A DNA stretch of 64,000 nucleotides from Aequoribacter fuscus (GCF_009910365.1 NZ_CP036423.1:1798001-1862000); one strand, 5' to 3'; positions 19,187-28,482 are shown, counted from the first letter of the stretch. Program-made: numbers and translations. Notes: generated by a model from the sequence alone, not told the origin.

Positions 19187-21001
19187 TTACAACTCAACCA
19201 TGCACTCGGTGCACAGCACAGTGGCGCGAGGCTCAGACACATCCTCAAAGACCCCAAAGATGCGGGTCATGTAGTCGCTAAACGTAATCACTTCGCTCGA
19301 TACACGCACACCAATTCCACCCTGTAACTCTTTAAGGATCATCATCGCTTTCGAGGGCTTTTTAGTCACATAATCGACGCTGTGATCTTCCAGCTGCGCC
19401 AGCTCCGCAGCGGCTGTGATAGCGGCCTCCAAATCACCCATTGCATCGACCAAGCCCAATTCTTGAGCCATGCTGCCAATCCACACCCGGCCACCGGCAA
19501 TCGATCGAATGTAATCTGGCTCTTTATTGCGACCCTCCGCCACCAAGTTCACGAAGCGATCGTAGGCGGTCGAGGCCCAACGCGCAAACAGAGCATCTAA
19601 CGCGTCGCTCATCGGCAACACAGGTGACCATCCGGTATTCTCTGCCGTTGTAACACCGTCAAAATTAATACCCGCCCAGTCCATGACACGCTCGAACGTA
19701 GGAAAGGCCACAGCAACACCAATCGATCCTGAAATAGTTGTGGGCTCGGCGTAAATTTTGTCAGCCGACATACTCACCCACACACCACCAGACGCTGCCA
19801 CGTCGCCCATACTGACGACCACGGGAATCCCCTTGCGCTGAGCCGCAGAGACCTCATCGCGGATCATCTCACTCGCAATAATGGAACCGCCTGGGCTATT
19901 CACCCGCAGCACTATGGCCTTGGTGCTGTCCTTTGAATAAGCCGTTCGCAACAAATTCGCGATATCGTCGGCACCGGCAACGCCCGGACCCTGCGGTCCT
20001 TCCTGAATACCACCTTGCACGAACACCACGGCCACTGCATTTTCATGTTGCTCGGGCGCATCCTGTGTTAATGAGGCATACTCTGCCATTGAAATGTGTG
20101 GATACGTATCGCGGCCGTCCTTGCTGATTTTCCCGAATCGTTCCATCATGTACTCTCGATATTCCGGGAAGTTCATGGTGCCATCAATCAGGCCCATTGC
20201 CTCAGCCTGGGCCAAATTGTGGTAGCCCGCCTCACCCAGCAGAGGCACCGAGTAATTGTCAGCCATGTCTTGAATGACGCTAGCATCGACATCTCGCCCT
20301 GCCGCCATACGCGCCTTCATTTCTTGCCATATGGGTTGCAGCAGCTCAGTACGCTGCTGGCGATCGGCATCACTCATATCTCGTCGGGTGAGTCCCTCGG
20401 TTGCTGATTTGTAATCGCCCTGGGAATAGTTGTGCACGTTAATACGCAGTTTGTCGGTCAAATCGCGAGTGTAATCGCGATAACCGCCCAGACCAGACAC
20501 CGATAGCGCCCCAGCTGGATGCACAAACACTTCATCTGCTTGCGAGGCCATTAGGTAACTTCCGGTACCCAGGGCTCGACTGTAAGCAATAATAGGCTTA
20601 CCGGTATCCCGCAATGCAGACAGCTCTTTCGCAACCGCCAACGCCGTCGTCGGTCCAGCAAAGCCCGTCTCGCTGAAATCTATGCTGACAGCAGCCAGCG
20701 AGGAGTCCTCGGCGGCCCGTCTTAAAAGAGCCACCAAATCGCGCGTTTGAATTTGCTCAACGTCAGATACATTGAATGGAAACTCCAGCTCATCGGGAAA
20801 GGTTTCTTGGTCAAGCACCAATCCCTTTGGAGCGATCATCAGAACCTTACCGTCCGCAGTAGGCTCTTCTGGCCGATCAAAGATGGACTGAACCACTCCC
20901 GAGATCAACGCGATGACAATCGCAAACGTAATAAGATTCAGAACAAAACCACGCAAAGCACTTAAAAAGCTTCCGAGCTTTGTGAAAAATCGTTTAAACA
21001 T
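19187..21001 (-). CDS. sppA: Signal peptide peptidase SppA, 67-kDa type
   Basis: Inner-membrane serine/lysine protease that degrades cleaved signal peptides. The 604 residues form the long double-domain (E. coli type) version. There is one N-terminal membrane helix (about 18-40), a lysine general base at Lys198 in GDYKSATEG, and the nucleophile Ser404 in MGDVAASGG. I chose ATG 21001 (MFKRFFTKLG) because AAGGAG lies seven bases before it; the frame is open a further eight codons upstream. Confidence 0.95.
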   Translation of the reverse strand: MFKRFFTKLGSFLSALRGFVLNLITFAIVIALISGVVQSIFDRPEEPTADGKVLMIAPKGLVLDQETFPDELEFPFNVSDVEQIQTRDLVALLRRAAEDSSLAAVSIDFSETGFAGPTTALAVAKELSALRDTGKPIIAYSRALGTGSYLMASQADEVFVHPAGALSVSGLGGYRDYTRDLTDKLRINVHNYSQGDYKSATEGLTRRDMSDADRQQRTELLQPIWQEMKARMAAGRDVDASVIQDMADNYSVPLLGEAGYHNLAQAEAMGLIDGTMNFPEYREYMMERFGKISKDGRDTYPHISMAEYASLTQDAPEQHENAVAVVFVQGGIQEGPQGPGVAGADDIANLLRTAYSKDSTKAIVLRVNSPGGSIIASEMIRDEVSAAQRKGIPVVVSMGDVAASGGVWVSMSADKIYAEPTTISGSIGVAVAFPTFERVMDWAGINFDGVTTAENTGWSPVLPMSDALDALFARWASTAYDRFVNLVAEGRNKEPDYIRSIAGGRVWIGSMAQELGLVDAMGDLEAAITAAAELAQLEDHSVDYVTKKPSKAMMILKELQGGIGVRVSSEVITFSDYMTRIFGVFEDVSEPRATVLCTECMVEL

Positions 21002-21098
21002 AACAACACTCCTTAATTCAGGCACCAGTGTATGCCAAAGCGAGCTCGATGTCCCTGCAGAGCATCGCCAGTAGCTAACAACTCATCGAATACGACGA

Positions 21099-23099
21099 TT
21101 AATTTGGCCCGATACTCGACGCTAGGTCAGACCAGGGCGCAAAATACAGGGAAGTGCCTGTCACGAACAAAACGGTCTGGCCATCAATCACCGAGCGCAT
21201 GGGTTCATCTGCCGCATTGAGATCGTCTGCCGCCGCCTTCATATACCCTTGAGAGACCAGCCTAGCTTGGCTCGCTATGGCTGGCGACTCAATAGAGAAG
21301 CCGTAGAGTCGCTTTTCGTAGGTATAAAACCCTTCGCTATCCTTGGTGCCGCTAACAGGCACCGTGAAACGATAGGCATCATCTGCTAACACAGTGAAGG
21401 CGCGACGATCGTACTCAGCTGGCGTGTAAGACCAGAGTAAATCGGTGCCTAAATCAACGACCCCTAAGCTCAAAGGCTGAGTCAGGTCGCTGACATTGAA
21501 CAGCTCAACTTTAGGATTGTTCAACTCATTGCGGCCGATGCCGAGCAAAACATCTTCGCTCACAGGATGCAGAAAGTTAGAAAAACCAGGAATTTCCAAG
21601 CTACCAGCAATGGCTGGATCTCGCGGATCAGTGAGATCAAATACGTATAGCGGGTCAAGCCGCTCGAAGGTCACTGCGTAAGCCCTGTCACCCAAAAATC
21701 TTACCCCGTACAAATCTTCATTAGGCTTTCCGATTGCTGCAGTTCGAACCTCATTGGGTAATTGCGCCGTAACGGCGAGCTCACCATCCACAACATTAAC
21801 ATCCAAAATCCACAATCGATGATCGAACCGATCGTCCGGATCCTCGGTAATGCTGGTCGTAAAAAGGCGCAAAAACCCGGCGTGCTCGTTCAACCTAAAG
21901 TCTCGCTGACCACCTAAAAACAGTTGCCCGTCAACGCGCCCCGAACCTTGATACTCGGTTGACGGATTCATCGCGAATTGGTGCAGTAGGGTAGCCGGCG
22001 CCGGGCCACTGCCATTCTCCAGCAAATACAAATGATCTGCTGTGACATAAACGCCCGAGACATCCCCAAAGTAACACTGAATGTTCAGGGGCTCTGCTGT
22101 CGCGGCATCAACTTGGGTCACCATCGTCAGAACAGGGTAAGGACGAGTTACTCCCGCCCACTCGTGGTTGGGATTGACTCGCAAACATGCAGTCGCCGGT
22201 GGAAGCTGCACCGCGTCATCATTCCATTGAACCTTGGGTAAAATCTCTTCGATATCCAGCTGTTCCAGAGCGGCAAGATTGGTATCTAGTTGCTCTTGGG
22301 TATTGGGGTAATAATTATAATCTGGCAGGTCCGGCGCAAAGCGACTGATGACCGTGACCGTCGAACCGACTTTACGACTCTGAACATAGCCCCCTTCGAT
22401 TCGAAGTCGGCCGTTGGCAGCCGGCGTAAGCGGGTTAGCCAAAGACCAGGCCTCGATCTCAAGCCGCTGCCCCGCCCAATCACCGACAGATTCGCTATCC
22501 CACGCATAAGCGCCCCACCAGCTACTCGAGCTCACGACCTGCGCTTGGGAATCCTGCAGATAAAGCCCCTCTACCGTCAGCCCCTCGCTCAGGGGTATCT
22601 GTGCTTCGCTGGTCACGCTCATTTGCTCAGCATCTGTGACCAATACTCTGACCTGCCCATCAGCAGCTGGTATCGGCGCAAAAAGTGCATCAGCCGGGGC
22701 ATTCTCTGCCGCATCAACCGCAATGAAACAGCACCCCCCTGAGCGCGAAGGCGCAATTAAGAGTAGCTCACCGTTGTATTGTACAAGATCCGATTCAGCC
22801 ACCTCGGACTCAAGGCGGTAGCTGGTCGAATACGCAGGCGCAGCGGGGATCGCGGCATCGGCGGCAAGTGCCACCTCAGCCACTCGACTCGAACCCGCGT
22901 CTGCAAGGCCATCGCGCACAAATTGCACGATTTCTTGCGAACTAGAAAAGGATACTAACAAGCGCTCATCCTCGGGCTCTTGAGTCACCGGGGGCGCGGG
23001 CACTGCACCGGCACCACCGCCGCCACCGCAGCTGGTGATCAAAAAACACACCAAAAAAGACCACCAAAGCCTCATACCACGCTGTAGAATCTTGGACAT
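21099..23099 (-). CDS. Secreted beta-propeller domain lipoprotein (Beta_propel family)
   Basis: 666-residue putative lipoprotein: signal MSKILQRGMRLWWSFLVCFL, lipobox ITSC, then a glycine/alanine/proline linker. The C-terminal two thirds show repeated propeller-like strands (VYVTADHLYLLENG, LWILDVNVVDGELAV, AYAVTFERLDPLYVFDL) matching the family usually called beta-propeller domain-containing protein. The biochemical role of that family is not settled. AGGAGGGTAAG precedes the chosen ATG almost perfectly. It follows the 2OG oxygenase gene by 17 bases, so the two are co-transcribed. Confidence 0.75.
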   Translation of the reverse strand: MSKILQRGMRLWWSFLVCFLITSCGGGGGAGAVPAPPVTQEPEDERLLVSFSSSQEIVQFVRDGLADAGSSRVAEVALAADAAIPAAPAYSTSYRLESEVAESDLVQYNGELLLIAPSRSGGCCFIAVDAAENAPADALFAPIPAADGQVRVLVTDAEQMSVTSEAQIPLSEGLTVEGLYLQDSQAQVVSSSSWWGAYAWDSESVGDWAGQRLEIEAWSLANPLTPAANGRLRIEGGYVQSRKVGSTVTVISRFAPDLPDYNYYPNTQEQLDTNLAALEQLDIEEILPKVQWNDDAVQLPPATACLRVNPNHEWAGVTRPYPVLTMVTQVDAATAEPLNIQCYFGDVSGVYVTADHLYLLENGSGPAPATLLHQFAMNPSTEYQGSGRVDGQLFLGGQRDFRLNEHAGFLRLFTTSITEDPDDRFDHRLWILDVNVVDGELAVTAQLPNEVRTAAIGKPNEDLYGVRFLGDRAYAVTFERLDPLYVFDLTDPRDPAIAGSLEIPGFSNFLHPVSEDVLLGIGRNELNNPKVELFNVSDLTQPLSLGVVDLGTDLLWSYTPAEYDRRAFTVLADDAYRFTVPVSGTKDSEGFYTYEKRLYGFSIESPAIASQARLVSQGYMKAAADDLNAADEPMRSVIDGQTVLFVTGTSLYFAPWSDLASSIGPN

Positions 23100-23116
23100 C
23101 TTACCCTCCTGAACAC

Positions 23117-23797
23117 TCACCTTGGCGGGTCAAGCGTATCCGAACTGCTCGCGTTGACCCGGTACCAACCCGCTATGGAAAGTCGATCACGCTTGGCGGG
23201 CAATACTTCGTGAGGAAACTCTTCGCTTAAAAACACCACCAATGTACCCGCCAGAGGCGTCACTCTCAAACCCTCCCGATCTTCGGCATCTTTGTAGAGC
23301 ACAAGTTCGCCACCGTCATCCGCTGCCCAATCACTGTTCAGATACACCACAACGGACAGCACCCTATTCGTCTGACCTCGGAACGCATCATAATGACGCT
23401 TATAGTAGGCCCCAGCTTGATACCAAGCGTAGTGACTTTCAAACGAAAATAAGCCCATGAATAGCCGCCGATTGATCGCAACCCGGAGCGCCTCGGCCCA
23501 GTCAAGCCAGGCCTTGCCGGTGGGTGTTTCACCCGTCATCCAACACACTTTGTCTGAGCGCACAAAATCGTTTGTGTGGTGCTGGGTATTGCGACCAATA
23601 CCCGCCCGAAAAAACTCGTTTGCATCCAAGGTTCGGACTTGCTCCTGTAAGGCCGTTAAAATGTCGACGGGTAAACAGGCGGGCTGAATCGAATACCCCT
23701 GGTACTGCAAATCATCGCAAATACGCTCGGCGCGTTGTTCGAAGACTCTTTCACGGTCTGAGTGAACCGAGAGCCTCTCATCGAGTAGCACATTCAT
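23117..23797 (-). CDS. 2OG-Fe(II) oxygenase, prolyl-4-hydroxylase type
   Basis: 226-residue cytosolic protein with a double-stranded beta-helix core. The iron ligands are His135 and Asp137 (HYDAF) and His196 (PHEV), and Arg205 (RLSIAGWYR) is placed to bind 2-oxoglutarate. The pattern matches the P4Hc/2OG-FeII_Oxy_3 group, which hydroxylates proline or related residues in proteins or small molecules. The substrate is unknown. The downstream beta-propeller lipoprotein is in the same operon. An upstream CRP-type site may control it. Confidence 0.8.
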   Translation of the reverse strand: MNVLLDERLSVHSDRERVFEQRAERICDDLQYQGYSIQPACLPVDILTALQEQVRTLDANEFFRAGIGRNTQHHTNDFVRSDKVCWMTGETPTGKAWLDWAEALRVAINRRLFMGLFSFESHYAWYQAGAYYKRHYDAFRGQTNRVLSVVVYLNSDWAADDGGELVLYKDAEDREGLRVTPLAGTLVVFLSEEFPHEVLPAKRDRLSIAGWYRVNASSSDTLDPPR

Positions 23798-23901
23798 TGC
23801 TGGTTTTCCTCTAAAGTACTGCAGTTTACGCTATCTGACGCAAATAACCTGTTATGCCACTCGAAATATAGATAAATTGTCATCTGCACTGTACAAAATA
23901 G

Positions 23902-23917
23902 TGTGAACTGTGTCACA
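23902..23917. promoter_or_regulatory. CRP/Vfr-type binding site
   Basis: TGTGA-ACTGTG-TCACA is an exact TGTGA-N6-TCACA palindrome, with AAA-rich and TTT flanks as in the E. coli CRP consensus. It lies between the divergent oxygenase and DUF2892 genes, 38 bases from the DUF2892 ATG and 104 bases from the oxygenase ATG. Either promoter could be the target. A CATAAC element on the minus strand (complement of 23851-23856) would put the site near -65 for the oxygenase. Confidence 0.65.
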
Positions 23918-23955
23918 TTTGCATATGAATAAGCGCCGCAAAGGGAATGCCTACC

Positions 23956-24186
23956 ATGCTCGTGAAAAATCTCTCCCCGATCGACCGCGCGATCCGCGGA
24001 ATTGTTGCCGTTGTCGCGTTAACGACCGCGATTTTCTTTCCTGAGGTTATCGGAGATCCTCTACTTCAAGGCATTCTCGTTGCCTTCGGGTTGCTCAATG
24101 CGATTTCTTTGGTGTTTGGCAACTGCTTGGTCTATCAGCTGACTGGAATATCGACTTATAAAGGTGCCGACGCAAAGGACAGCTAG
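23956..24186 (+). CDS. Small DUF2892 (YgaP-like) inner-membrane protein
   Basis: A 76-residue protein with two predicted membrane helices (about 15-31 and 38-57) and the family features LSPIDRAIRG near the N terminus and NCLVYQLTGISTYKG near the C terminus, as in the membrane part of YgaP. The function of stand-alone members is unknown. The ATG at 23956 lies nine bases after AAGGGA; an ATG at 23947 is too close to that site. The c-di-GMP gene starts three bases after the stop, so they form an operon. Confidence 0.8.
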   Translation: MLVKNLSPIDRAIRGIVAVVALTTAIFFPEVIGDPLLQGILVAFGLLNAISLVFGNCLVYQLTGISTYKGADAKDS

Positions 24187-24189
24187 ATC

Positions 24190-26130
24190 GTGGCACTGCA
24201 ACCCCTTCTGCTCGCAACCGATTCGGGGCTTAAGCCCCGAATCATTTTTGGGTCGCTAGGACTGGCCTTTATTGTGTCACTCATCTTCATTGCGGTTGCC
24301 TATCGTCTCTCGACTGAACTGGGCTTGGATGTACAAACCGAAAGCGTCGAGACCCGCGCCAAGACGTTGGTTCACGCGCTAGAATTCGATGCCGAGAACC
24401 ATACCCATCATGGCTTGAACACGAGTTATCTGGAACACTTGGTCGCGCAAAATTTCAATGACGCCTCAATTTTGGTAACTTGGGACGGCCAAACAAAGCA
24501 GTACGGACAAATTCCCGCTGACGCACTTGCCGCTAAGATGAGCCTGATGAAAAACGGCGAGGGTAAAACAGGTCTCATCGAAACGAGCTCGCAGACCTAC
24601 ATGTGGGCGCGAGCAAGATCGCCCAATATCGAGCTGCAGGTGTTTCTGCTGACGCCCGTCGACGTGTTCACCAAGGGTTTAGACGCCATCAGTAAGCGAT
24701 TAATGTTTGTCTCGTTCATTACGCTATGGGTGGCTATTTGGGGCGCTCTATCTCTGTCAGTCATTATCAGCAAGCGTTTCGAGACAATCAATTCTCGGCT
24801 CCGCGACGCGGCCTCGCGTGACAATCTAACAGGACTTTACAACCGTGCTTATATGCTTGAGGCCTTCGAAGCTCGTTTGTTAACTCACGGCAAAAACGAA
24901 GCCCCCTCACCTGGCGCTTTTTTATTGATGGGTGTCAACAAGTTCAAGGAAATCAATGAGATCATTGGCAACATCGGCGCCGATGAGTGCCTGAAAATTC
25001 TGGCGCTAAAATTCTCCAAACTGGTACCGCCCCCCTCTGTCGTCTATCGCTACGATGGTGATGAATTCGCCTGCTGGATCGAGGGGGCCAATGAGCAGCA
25101 AATAGAGAGCATAGTCCAGTCATTTGTCGCTGCGGCGAATGAAGCCATAACGGTGAAGGGCTGGACGTTTAACTTAAGCTTGTCAGCCGGTATTGCTTTA
25201 TTTCCGCGTGACGCAATAGACAGCAAAGACATCATTCACTGTGCTGACATCGCATTGCAAGACGCCAAACGGTCTCGCCAAGCGCTCTTGTTTTATAACC
25301 CTCAGTACGATGAAAATACCCAGCTTAAAGCGCTACTTCGCAATCAGGTGCCTGGGGCTATCGCTCGAGCCGACTTTTCCATGTTTTTTCAGCCAAAAAT
25401 TGACCTTGCAACTGGCGCCATTGCAGGGGTTGAGGCTCTCGCTCGATGGCACCACCCCACACTTGGCAACATTCCGCCCGATGTCTTTATTCCGCTGGTT
25501 GAGCAGGGGCGAGAAATTAATGCGTTCAGCCGTTTAATGCTGCACACGGCCATTCAGCAAGCCAAATCTTGGCAGGTTGAGGGCAAATACATCCCCATCG
25601 CTGTTAACCTATCGCCCTATAACTTACTCGACAACCAACTCGTCGAATTCATTCAAAGAGAGCTTGAGGCCGCTGATCTAGCCCCTGAGCTACTGGCCGT
25701 GGAGTTGACTGAGAGCGCGACAATGTTCGACGTTAACCTGGCCCAGCGGGTCTTCACCGAACTAAGAGACATGGGTATTAAGATTTCAATTGACGATTTT
25801 GGCACGGGCATGAGCTCAATGTCCTATTTACAAATTTTGCCTATCGATTGCGTGAAGCTGGATCGAAGCTTCATCGAGAACATACAAACCGACAAAGTGG
25901 CTCACGCGATCGTCTCTTGCATGGTGTCGTTGTGCCACACGCTGGGCAAAACTGTTGTGGCGGAGGGCGTTGAAACCGAAGCACAATCGAAGGCCCTTCG
26001 AGAAATTGGCTGCGACCAAGCGCAAGGCTATCTATTTGCGCGTCCATTACGAGTCAACGATAAAGAACTTATCGATTGGTTTCGCGCCGAGGTCCCCGCC
26101 ATCGCAATGGATACAGGCACCCGTGCCTAG
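24190..26130 (+). CDS. Membrane c-di-GMP protein: degenerate GGDEF plus intact EAL domain (probable phosphodiesterase)
   Basis: 646 residues: membrane helix 18-38, periplasmic sensor about 40-168, membrane helix 171-193, GGDEF domain about 205-375, EAL domain about 385-635. The GGDEF signature reads DGDEF (289-293), and the first metal-ligand aspartate of the usual D-x-D/N-x-F-K motif is glycine (MGVNKFKEIN), so cyclase activity is unlikely. The EAL domain keeps EALARW (415-420), NLSPYN, ELTES, DDFGTG, KLD and AEGVE, as expected for c-di-GMP hydrolysis. The start codon is GTG. Confidence 0.9.
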   Translation: MALQPLLLATDSGLKPRIIFGSLGLAFIVSLIFIAVAYRLSTELGLDVQTESVETRAKTLVHALEFDAENHTHHGLNTSYLEHLVAQNFNDASILVTWDGQTKQYGQIPADALAAKMSLMKNGEGKTGLIETSSQTYMWARARSPNIELQVFLLTPVDVFTKGLDAISKRLMFVSFITLWVAIWGALSLSVIISKRFETINSRLRDAASRDNLTGLYNRAYMLEAFEARLLTHGKNEAPSPGAFLLMGVNKFKEINEIIGNIGADECLKILALKFSKLVPPPSVVYRYDGDEFACWIEGANEQQIESIVQSFVAAANEAITVKGWTFNLSLSAGIALFPRDAIDSKDIIHCADIALQDAKRSRQALLFYNPQYDENTQLKALLRNQVPGAIARADFSMFFQPKIDLATGAIAGVEALARWHHPTLGNIPPDVFIPLVEQGREINAFSRLMLHTAIQQAKSWQVEGKYIPIAVNLSPYNLLDNQLVEFIQRELEAADLAPELLAVELTESATMFDVNLAQRVFTELRDMGIKISIDDFGTGMSSMSYLQILPIDCVKLDRSFIENIQTDKVAHAIVSCMVSLCHTLGKTVVAEGVETEAQSKALREIGCDQAQGYLFARPLRVNDKELIDWFRAEVPAIAMDTGTRA

Positions 26131-26175
26131 TTGGGATGATCTACCTGTTACTTTTATAGAAACGTGATTGCAGCG

Positions 26176-26207
26176 AAGCGGTCGCGCTTTCATATGCCAG
26201 ACCGCTT
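26176..26207. terminator. Stem-loop between converging genes
   Basis: AAGCGGTC (26176-26183) pairs with GACCGCTT (26200-26207) around a 16-base loop, in the gap between the EAL gene and the converging hydroxylase gene. The long loop and the missing T-run make it a weak candidate terminator. Confidence 0.35.
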
Positions 26208-26233
26208 ACGATTTCAGTCCAGCGCGACACCAA

Positions 26234-27787
26234 TTAAGACAACAAACCTATCGCCTTTTGCATGACGACCTCTAACCTTGTAGCTTTGCTAGCGGCCAGT
26301 ATCAAACGGTCGGGACGCAGTATCAGAGCGACTTCTGATTTGGGGAGGTCTTTCCCATCCACGAGCCAATCACTGCCAAACTTGCATGCTCTGCCAGGCG
26401 TAGACAAGCACACGAACTCCCCACCTAAACCTTGCCACTGCTGTCTCAATTCCTCGCTGATATAACGTCGGGGGTCGCAGTTGATGCCGACACACACAAA
26501 GCGGATCCCAAACACCTCGTCACTACGCTTGCGATCGCCGGCGGCCGTTTGAAGCCACCACTGCGGTAAGTGAGCCCCTGCCGCAAAAGCACCCCTGAGG
26601 CCCCCTTTCAAAAACAAGCCGTCATCGAAAGTGTTTTGCGGTTTCACCTTCATATCGGTAAAGACCGTGTGGACCACAGGCAACAGACCGATAAACTTTG
26701 CTAATCCGTGCACGAAGATCGCTTTAACTCGGCTCGAGGGCATGATCAGCTCGCCCAAAAATTGCGCCAGCCGTATCATTTTACCGGCGTGCGGCTTGCG
26801 TTCCTGCGTGTAGGACGCTAACACACCGACAGACACCTCGCGTCGAAGAACCGCTTTTAATTTCCAACCTAAATTCGCGACATCGCGCAGACCCGACACC
26901 AAGCCTTGCCCGGCGAACGGTGGTGTCACGTGTGCTGCATCACCAGCCAAAAACACCGATCCTACTTGAAACCTATCGGCTAATCGGGCGTGAAATCGAT
27001 AAACGGCTTTGCGCTCCAAGGTGATGTGCTCGAATGTTGTCCAAGGCCTCAGCAAGTCCTTAATCTTGGCATCTTCCATGAATTCGTCCTGACTCTCACC
27101 TGGATGTAACATGAACTCCCAGCGCTGCCGTCCTCCCGGTGCTGGCATATGAGGAGCGGGACGCGCGGGATCACAGTAGAACGTAATTTCCTCCACCGAC
27201 TCTGGAACATTCAATGCATCGACAATCAGCCAGTCCTGCGAATAGCTCACACCCAAAAAGTCGACACCCAAACTTTGACGGGTCGCCGAGCCAGCGCCAT
27301 CGCAGGCCACCACAAACCGCGCTTTGAGATCTCGTTCAGTGCCATCCTCTAAGTCATGAACACGCACAAGCGCCCCCGCCTCGGAATTTTCGATGACTTG
27401 GGCGCGCGCGCCTCTGAGCACCTGCACCGAGCCAGTAACTTGAGCTTGCGCCGCTAAACTCGCTTCCAAGGCGGGTTGAAAAAACGTGACCAAGGGGGGC
27501 AGTGTGTCAACGCTGTCTGAGGTATTCATCCTCCCAAACCGGCCGAAAAAGGGGCTGCGATAATTCACCGCAGGAATAGTCACCAAATCCAAGTCTTCAA
27601 GGACCAGACCGCACATTGCCAGAATACGCAGGGCTTCGTTATCCAGAGCGATTGCACGCGGGTCTGTCTGAATAGCATTGAGTCGATCGACGACTAGCGT
27701 ATGGACACCGAACCGTCCCAGCAAAGCCGCCATTGCCATACCGACGGGACCCGCACCAATAATGACAACCTCGTAATCGTGGTCCAT
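26234..27787 (-). CDS. FAD-dependent aromatic hydroxylase, MhpA-like
   Basis: 517-residue group A flavoprotein monooxygenase. It has the N-terminal dinucleotide fold VVIIGAGPVGMAMAALLGRFG, the DG motif CDGAGSATRQSLG, the FLAGDAAHVTPPFAGQG motif, and a C-terminal thioredoxin-like region as in MhpA and phenol hydroxylases. Such enzymes use NAD(P)H and O2 to hydroxylate phenolic acids. The start at 27787 (MDHDYEVVIIGAG) was chosen because the longer frame would run through the palindromic operator. It is divergent from the TetR, dioxygenase and FAH genes, which fit the next steps of ring breakdown. The substrate is unknown. Confidence 0.85.
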   Translation of the reverse strand: MDHDYEVVIIGAGPVGMAMAALLGRFGVHTLVVDRLNAIQTDPRAIALDNEALRILAMCGLVLEDLDLVTIPAVNYRSPFFGRFGRMNTSDSVDTLPPLVTFFQPALEASLAAQAQVTGSVQVLRGARAQVIENSEAGALVRVHDLEDGTERDLKARFVVACDGAGSATRQSLGVDFLGVSYSQDWLIVDALNVPESVEEITFYCDPARPAPHMPAPGGRQRWEFMLHPGESQDEFMEDAKIKDLLRPWTTFEHITLERKAVYRFHARLADRFQVGSVFLAGDAAHVTPPFAGQGLVSGLRDVANLGWKLKAVLRREVSVGVLASYTQERKPHAGKMIRLAQFLGELIMPSSRVKAIFVHGLAKFIGLLPVVHTVFTDMKVKPQNTFDDGLFLKGGLRGAFAAGAHLPQWWLQTAAGDRKRSDEVFGIRFVCVGINCDPRRYISEELRQQWQGLGGEFVCLSTPGRACKFGSDWLVDGKDLPKSEVALILRPDRLILAASKATRLEVVMQKAIGLLS

Positions 27788-27808
27788 AAGCAACTCTCGA
27801 CATTTTTT

Positions 27809-27840
27809 GACACATTTGAACATTAATGTTCAAATGTGTC
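27809..27840. promoter_or_regulatory. 32-bp perfect palindrome, probable TetR operator
   Basis: The half-site GACACATTTGAACATT (27809-27824) is followed immediately by its exact reverse complement (27825-27840). It sits in the 73-base gap between the divergent hydroxylase and TetR genes, 21 bases from each chosen start codon. This placement would let one bound repressor control both transcripts. It is AT-rich in the centre and has no T-run, so it does not look like a terminator. Confidence 0.8.
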
Positions 27841-27860
27841 CAATCAAAACGGGAAACCTC

Positions 27861-28472
27861 ATGGCCTCACCGACATCACAAAAAAGAATTCATGCCGCGG
27901 CCATTCGCTTATTCGCAGAGACGGGCGCACAAAAAATCAGTATTCGCGATTTGGCAGAAGAGGCAGGCGTCGCACGGGGTACCATCTATGCCTATCTCGA
28001 CCAAAGCCCGGATTTGTTTGAACGGACCGCCGAGCGCCTCGCGCATGACTTACACCTTCGCATTGCAAAGGGGGCCGTTAAACTCGATGACCCAGCCCAC
28101 AAAGTTGCCTTAGGTATCTTTCACTTTATTGATCAGGCGCAAGCCAATCCCGATTGGGGCCGCTTCTTATGTCAATTCGGGTTCACCGCCCAACAACTTA
28201 CACAACTTTGGCACGCCCAACCCATGCACGATATCAGTCTCGGCGTACAACGGGGTCGGTTCGATCTAACACAGTCGCAGATACGCAGCGCTGTGACCCT
28301 GCTTGCCAGTGCCGTGATGGGGGCCATTCAAGTCATACTCTCGGGTCATAAAGGTTGGCGCGAAGCCTATGTTGAGGTCACCGAGTTGATTTTAAAAGCG
28401 TTCGGCATAAACAGCTCTGAAGCGAGCGCGATTGCCGCGGAACGAGCCAACCACACACCCTTACACAGCTGA
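27861..28472 (+). CDS. TetR/AcrR family regulator of the meta-cleavage genes
   Basis: 203 residues. The N-terminal helix-turn-helix is clear: RIHAAAIRLFAETGAQKISIRDLAEEAGVARGTIYAYL-type spacing, about residues 8-48. An all-helical ligand domain follows. The start MASPTSQKRI at 27861 leaves the palindrome upstream; a longer frame would place the operator inside the coding region. The dioxygenase gene begins ten bases after the stop. By position it likely represses both the hydroxylase and its own operon until an aromatic intermediate binds. Confidence 0.88.
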   Translation: MASPTSQKRIHAAAIRLFAETGAQKISIRDLAEEAGVARGTIYAYLDQSPDLFERTAERLAHDLHLRIAKGAVKLDDPAHKVALGIFHFIDQAQANPDWGRFLCQFGFTAQQLTQLWHAQPMHDISLGVQRGRFDLTQSQIRSAVTLLASAVMGAIQVILSGHKGWREAYVEVTELILKAFGINSSEASAIAAERANHTPLHS

Positions 28473-28482
28473 GAATCAGACC

